Source of the DNA: JBLIRR01 sp049472395
GTDB lineage: Bacteria; SZUA-182; DTGQ01; JBLIRR01
Direction: 5' to 3'
DNA: 10,967 nucleotides
Assembly: GCA_049472395.1 (NCBI GenBank)
Contig: JBLIRR010000082.1
Span: 1-10,967, forward strand
Part shown: positions 7,916 to 10,967 of the stretch, one piece after another
Layout of the letters: the number at the start of each line of letters is the position of its first letter
Numbering within the stretch: position 1 is the stretch's first letter
Translations under genes and position numbers: made by a program
Notes under the pieces: generated by a model
The model's database searches: none
Told to the model about the DNA's origin: nothing
Seen by the model: the letters and a program-made list of their open reading frames with translations, nothing else

Positions 7916-9042
7916 TCTCTATAAGTACCAGACTTAATATTATTTTGATCTGAGAAAAAATCTATCTCCCAAATCTTTTTACCTACTCGCTTGGGATTTT
8001 CTTTAAAATATTCATTTCTCTCTTGAAAATGTAATGAGATAGCCCCTTTCATTTCTTTTTCAGATTGATAATCAGAATGGTGGATTACCGCTCGCTTCAT
8101 GCCACTAAATACGGCCTCGATAACATCCAAAAATTGAGAGTTACTTGGAAGTGGAATCAGATAAATAATGGGTCCTTTTTTTATTTTTTCTGTTTGGAAG
8201 TTAAACCCGTCTAGCCATTCTATCAAGGCATTGGATTTATGCCAGGACGCTGCATCCCATGTTATATATAGTTTTGACTTATTGTAGTATTGGTTAAAAA
8301 GGATTTCAATCAAATCAATCATGGAAGATGTATCTTTAGATTTTCCATAAATCCATGTCATTTGATTAGTTGTAGCGCTTAATGCTCCAGCCAGGGTTAT
8401 TGAGCCCTTATACTTCTGAGATTGAGGAATAGTTTTTACTGTATTTTTTTTTATATATATTCTACCGCCATATTTTTTTACTCTAAGAGGACCAAGTTCA
8501 TCTATAAAAAAGAACATCTCATCTGATTTAAGGGATTGCAGAGTTTTTAATAGAAGTTCAACTTTTTCCCGATAATCTGGATCAGGGCTGGTAAGAACTT
8601 GCCGGGCTTTTTTCATCGTATATCCTGATAATTTAATTAAGTTTCTAACAGTACCGGAAGAAATTGATTCATTATATTCTTTTTCATACACTAAAGATAA
8701 GCTTGTCAAATTCCAATTACTCCTATTAATTCCAAAAATATTTGGCTTTTGATGAAAAATTTCTACTATTCTTTTTCTTTTTTCCTCTCTTTTCGCATGA
8801 CGCTTGCTTTCATCACGCTTTTTCCTATCCTTCATAAGGTTATCTATGCCATTGCTATTAAAAAGTTTTATCCATTTTCTTATAGTACAGTTCGGTTTTT
8901 CAGTTTTTAATGAAATTTGATCTATGCTCAGAGTATCAAATTCTAATATGCTAATAGCTTTCTGCCATCTTTTTTTGTTGTTTGATTTTCGCCATTTTTC
9001 GAGAATTTCTCTATCTTTGTCTTGAATAAATCTAATTCCCAA
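7909..9042 (-). CDS. IS630-family DDE transposase
   Basis: 377 residues. An N-terminal helix-turn-helix (about 8-75, with SIDQISLKTEKPNCTIRKWI) is followed by a basic linker (72-92), a second winged part (about 100-150) and an RNase-H-like DDE core. The catalytic triad reads Asp181 in FFFIDELG, Asp263 in YITWDAASWH, and Glu309 in LDVIEAVFSGMKR, the IS630/Tc1-mariner pattern. The start is TTG at 9042, with CGAGG (9056-9060) a little far upstream. The frame stays open without ATG to 9240. Its stop overlaps the start of the exonuclease gene, an unusual partner for an IS630 element. I found no convincing terminal inverted repeats bounding it, so it may be a domesticated or decayed transposase. 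Confidence 0.85.
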   Translation of the reverse strand: MGIRFIQDKDREILEKWRKSNNKKRWQKAISILEFDTLSIDQISLKTEKPNCTIRKWIKLFNSNGIDNLMKDRKKRDESKRHAKREEKRKRIVEIFHQKPNIFGINRSNWNLTSLSLVYEKEYNESISSGTVRNLIKLSGYTMKKARQVLTSPDPDYREKVELLLKTLQSLKSDEMFFFIDELGPLRVKKYGGRIYIKKNTVKTIPQSQKYKGSITLAGALSATTNQMTWIYGKSKDTSSMIDLIEILFNQYYNKSKLYITWDAASWHKSNALIEWLDGFNFQTEKIKKGPIIYLIPLPSNSQFLDVIEAVFSGMKRAVIHHSDYQSEKEMKGAISLHFQERNEYFKENPKRVGKKIWEIDFFSDQNNIKSGTYREW

Positions 9043-9280
9043 TGTATCTTTTTGCCTCGATTTGGAATATGAAATGATTTGTGGTAATTTACCAAAAGCA
9101 ACTATTTTATTTTGTTTAATGCTGGTATTAGGATATTGGGTAATATTTTCGCCTTTATAAGACAGTAAAATGGGTGGGTTTTTCTTTATTGATATCTTAT
9201 TAATGCTTAAAATATTGAGTACAAATCTATGATTATTTGATTATGTAATCCTTAATTATACAGAGAATAGACCTCTTGAG
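9043..9280. promoter_or_regulatory. divergent intergenic region
   Basis: 238 AT-rich bases lie between the divergent transposase and GK-like genes, so promoters for both should be here. A small inverted repeat GATTA-TG-TAATC (9239-9250), preceded by another GATTA (9231-9235), lies about 30 bases before the GK-like ATG and could be an operator. The transposase frame also continues open through most of this stretch. I cannot pick a confident -35/-10 pair. Confidence 0.35.
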
Positions 9281-10006
9281 ATGACCAACCAAGTAATAAA
9301 TATATTAAAAAAAGATGCCCGTTTTTTTCCATTTAAAAAAAAGAAATTGTATCCCCCAATTTTTATTGTTGCAGCTGCTTCTGGTGCAGGTAAAGGGATT
9401 TTAATGGAGATGCTAAATTTAATTGGTAGTGATAGGGTTAGTATAACATCAAAAATAGCTAAACGTTATAAAAAAGTTCATGATAAGAGAGATGGTATGA
9501 TTGCAATTGGCGAAAAAGGTATTTTCCCGAGCGAATATGATATTCAATGGGAATTTCATAAGCCAATTTTTGATAAAAAGGATAAACACAAATCTGCTAA
9601 TAAAAGCCAAAAATTTAAAGGTATAGAATATGCTGTAAGTAGGACCGAGATTGAAAAAAGTATTACTTCAAAAAGACCACAGATTTTTGTATCAAATATT
9701 CAACAACTGGATCGATTTCGAAAATTATATAAAAATCATTGTGTTTTCTTATATCTTCATAGGTTAAGTTCTGCAAAAGAAATTAAAAATTTTCAATATA
9801 AAGTATGCAAGTCCAAAGATGAGGCTGAAATAAGGATTAAGGAAATTAAAAAAGTACACAAAGATTATATTGACAATATTGCTGAATTTGACCATGTTCT
9901 GCTTAACACAACTTATCCAGAAGATCTTTATGATCAAATGTTTAAGTTACTAGAAAACTATTGTCAAACTAGCTCAAATTGTAAAAATTTGGATTCAGGA
10001 AATTGA
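9281..10006 (+). CDS. guanylate-kinase-like P-loop protein
   Basis: 241 residues. A nucleotide-binding loop ASGAGKG (33-39, Lys38) follows a beta strand PPIFIVAA, as in guanylate kinases (GPSGxGKG/S). The first Gly of the loop is Ala. The C-terminal part, residues 181-225, matches the family's end: EAEIRIKEIKKVHK helix, then EFDHVLLNTTYPEDL (family eeYDyVivNddle) and a final helix. The GMP-binding Thr-Arg-x-Pro-Arg segment is not recognisable; TSKIAKRYKKVHDKRDG stands in its place. It is about 35 residues longer than a normal Gmk, with a basic N-terminal tail. It is therefore probably a kinase of another nucleotide or a regulatory GK-fold protein rather than the housekeeping enzyme. The gene is transcribed away from the transposase-exonuclease pair. 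Its ribosome binding site is weak. Confidence 0.7.
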   Translation: MTNQVINILKKDARFFPFKKKKLYPPIFIVAAASGAGKGILMEMLNLIGSDRVSITSKIAKRYKKVHDKRDGMIAIGEKGIFPSEYDIQWEFHKPIFDKKDKHKSANKSQKFKGIEYAVSRTEIEKSITSKRPQIFVSNIQQLDRFRKLYKNHCVFLYLHRLSSAKEIKNFQYKVCKSKDEAEIRIKEIKKVHKDYIDNIAEFDHVLLNTTYPEDLYDQMFKLLENYCQTSSNCKNLDSGN

Positions 10007-10016
10007 ACAATGCTAA

Positions 10017-10025
10017 GGTTTAATC
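10017..10025 (+). repeat. target-site duplication, left copy
   Basis: GGTTTAATC directly abuts the left end of the MITE-like element, one base short, and is repeated exactly at 10332-10340. Confidence 0.7.
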
Positions 10026-10026
10026 A

Positions 10027-10331
10027 ATGCCTATCCGGTTCTTGAACAAAATGCTGAGATACTGCTTCCTTTTACAATTGCAGTACGGCCATACGTAATG
10101 TTTATGGAAGTTGTGCTATACAGAGGAAGCACTGTAGCCCTGTTCACACGGAAAGATTGGGGAGAGATATCTGCGAAGACTGCTCAGTGGCTCAGCCTCG
10201 TATTCGTTACATAATCACGATGAATACAGTTCTTACATCTCACATATCTACAGTCTGGCTGCTTTTTTATTGATTCCTGACATGAACTGTTTTGCCAAAA
10301 AATGTGATTTGTTCAACAACCGGATAGGCAT
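10027..10331. mobile_element. MITE-like non-autonomous element, 305 bp
   Basis: Terminal inverted repeats of 24 bases (10027-10050 and 10308-10331) begin ATGCCTATCCGG and match at 23 of 24 positions (mismatch at 10041). The same nine bases, GGTTTAATC, flank both ends (10017-10025 and 10332-10340; one extra A lies at 10026), which is the expected target-site duplication. No transposase is encoded. The interior is visibly richer in G and C than its surroundings. A 9-10 base duplication would fit mobilisation by an IS4-type transposase, but that assignment is inference. It sits 20 bases after the GK-like stop codon. Confidence 0.8.
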
Positions 10332-10340
10332 GGTTTAATC
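10332..10340 (+). repeat. target-site duplication, right copy
   Basis: GGTTTAATC directly abuts the right inverted repeat of the MITE-like element and is identical to 10017-10025. Confidence 0.7.
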
Positions 10341-10554
10341 TAGGTGTTGCTATACTGACGCCAATGAGCTTTAGATAGCGAAGAATAATATTCGAGATAA
10401 ATCCAATGCTTTTATATTTTGTATAATGTAAAGATTATGAAATTAAAACATTTTATAGCAGGACGTATAGTATGCTTTTAAGATTTACTTAACACTAAAA
10501 TAATCCTTATTCGTAACACAGATGAAAAAACGAGAAACATTCTTTAAAGAATTC
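10341..10554. other. AT-rich stretch without a supported gene
   Basis: Between the MITE and the last attC I see no convincing gene. TATAAT at 10422-10427 lacks a matching -35 box. An ATG at 10522 opens a 49-codon frame that runs into the attC, but it has no ribosome binding site and most of its codons come from the attC arm. Confidence 0.4.
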
Positions 10555-10686
10555 TTAGAACAAATCGATGCAGTCGGACCGGAAGAGCTTGCCCGTTTTT
10601 CGGATGCATATTATTCTTCCATATTTATTCCGCCTTTTATATCTTTTTGTGTATCGTCTTCCGGCCGCTGATCTCGTGCGTTGGGC
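10555..10686 (+). other. attC recombination site with degenerate R''
   Basis: A 132-base site. R' is a good GTTGGGC (10680-10686). The arms pair as GAT[G]CAG[T]CGG[A]CCGGAAGA (10567-10586) against TCTTCCGG CCG CTG ATC (10657-10673), leaving G10570, T10574 and A10578 unpaired, the same three positions as in the first sites. The centre shares GAGCTTGCCCG with the site at 5340-5470. The left outer box reads TTAGAAC (10555-10561) and keeps only AAC of the expected GCCCAAC. The sequence just upstream may have been replaced by a rearrangement. Confidence 0.8.
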
Positions 10687-10766
10687 GGAAAAACAAAGAC
10701 ATTAAATATATAACTTACATTTCGCATGTCTTAATTCTTTTTTCATTAATTATATTTCAATGAGGA

Positions 10767-10967
10767 TTATCCAGTCCCAAACTGCCACCACCCATATTTT
10801 AGATTTCTATACGTTGACAACGGCACGTTCAGTAATCGCACCACTTCATAGTGGAGGGTAGTCATACCCTTGACTGTTGTTTTAATAACCTTCCCTTCAA
10901 TCACGATCACCGAGAGGTACACATTTCGAAAGAAATAATTGAGATTATTCCAGGTGGGCCTCTTTGT
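10767..10967 (-). CDS. 3' end of an unknown gene (partial)
   Basis: The last 66 codons of a minus-strand frame run in from the right edge and stop at 10767-10769. Composition is protein-like: aromatic- and Val-rich, with VIVIEGKVIKTTVKG suggesting beta strands and then HYEVVRLLNVPLSTYRNL suggesting a helical end. Residue identity gives no family. It belongs to the cassette starting at about 10681 and faces the attC at 10555-10686, so it is inverted relative to the array. The 80 bases between the attC and this stop hold nothing that I can identify. Confidence 0.45.
   Translation of the reverse strand, partial: TKRPTWNNLNYFFRNVYLSVIVIEGKVIKTTVKGMTTLHYEVVRLLNVPLSTYRNLKYGWWQFGTG

Larger units (their letters stand above)
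1..10967 (+). mobile_element. integron gene-cassette array (partial)
   Basis: Five attC-type sites in the same orientation (one only half present, at the left edge) punctuate the window, at 1-34, 1083-1218, 2130-2265, 5340-5470 and 10555-10686. With cleavage between G and TT of each R' box, the cassette boundaries fall at about 28/29, 1212/1213, 2259/2260, 5464/5465 and 10680/10681. The cassettes therefore measure about 1.2, 1.0, 3.2 and 5.2 kb, with a fifth running off the right edge. Genes in cassettes 1-3 are all on the plus strand and upstream of their attC, as usual. The 5.2 kb unit breaks that rule. No intI or attI is visible, so whether the array is chromosomal or mobile is inferred from the long attC sites and unusual gene content. 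Confidence 0.85.

Noticed and set aside
5471..9280. IS630 terminal inverted repeats around the transposase
   Set aside because: I compared both flanks and found no inverted match of useful length next to TA dinucleotides; only a direct repeat was found.
10522..10671. 49-codon frame from ATG 10522 ending inside the last attC
   Set aside because: Most codons are the attC arm itself and there is no ribosome binding site. The resemblance of its first residues to an IS5-type N-terminus is too short to use.
10741..10862. 34-codon plus-strand frame from ATG 10760
   Set aside because: It is shorter and less protein-like than the 66-codon minus-strand frame covering the same bases.

Overview
The window is a stretch of a sedentary (chromosomal-type) integron cassette array from a low-GC bacterium. 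Three complete attC recombination sites with intact cores (1083-1218, 2130-2265, 5340-5470), one with a damaged outer core (10555-10686) and one half site (1-34) divide it into cassettes. All attC stems carry the same pattern of unpaired extra bases on the left arm, and every R' box starts GTT. No integron integrase lies in the window. The host cannot be fixed from this sequence. Low-GC bacteria with chromosomal integrons, for example Treponema-like spirochaetes, are compatible, but that is inference.

Layout. Cassette 1 (about 29-1212) has two small unknown proteins, one with a likely helix-turn-helix plus coiled coil. Cassette 2 (about 1213-2259) has one FRG-domain protein. Cassette 3 (about 2260-5464) is a whole restriction-modification system: a Vsr-type mismatch endonuclease, a C5 cytosine methyltransferase, and a restriction endonuclease that is split by a single extra base near 4705-4707. 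Its promoter is probably at 2300-2329.

The 5.2 kb between the third complete attC and the damaged one (5471-10554) is different. It is very AT-rich, and two of its three genes point against the array. An IS630-type DDE transposase (7909-9042, minus, TTG start) overlaps by 7 bases a 767-residue DNA polymerase I relative (5612-7915, minus). That relative keeps the four acidic residues of the 3'-5' exonuclease but has lost the 5'-nuclease residues and the polymerase catalytic motifs. Facing away from them is a diverged guanylate-kinase-like protein (9281-10006, plus). Next comes a 305-bp MITE-like element (10027-10331) with 24-base terminal inverted repeats and a 9-base target duplication, then the damaged attC. 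A new cassette begins at 10681 and holds the 3' end of a minus-strand gene that leaves the right edge.

How it fits together. The array stores accessory genes, several with a likely anti-invader or self-stabilising role (restriction-modification, FRG). The exonuclease, transposase and GK-like cluster is the most unusual part. It is either a mobile or exapted nucleic-acid-processing module inserted into the array, or the remains of one. Two of the genes show possible single-base frameshifts, so sequencing error should be excluded first.
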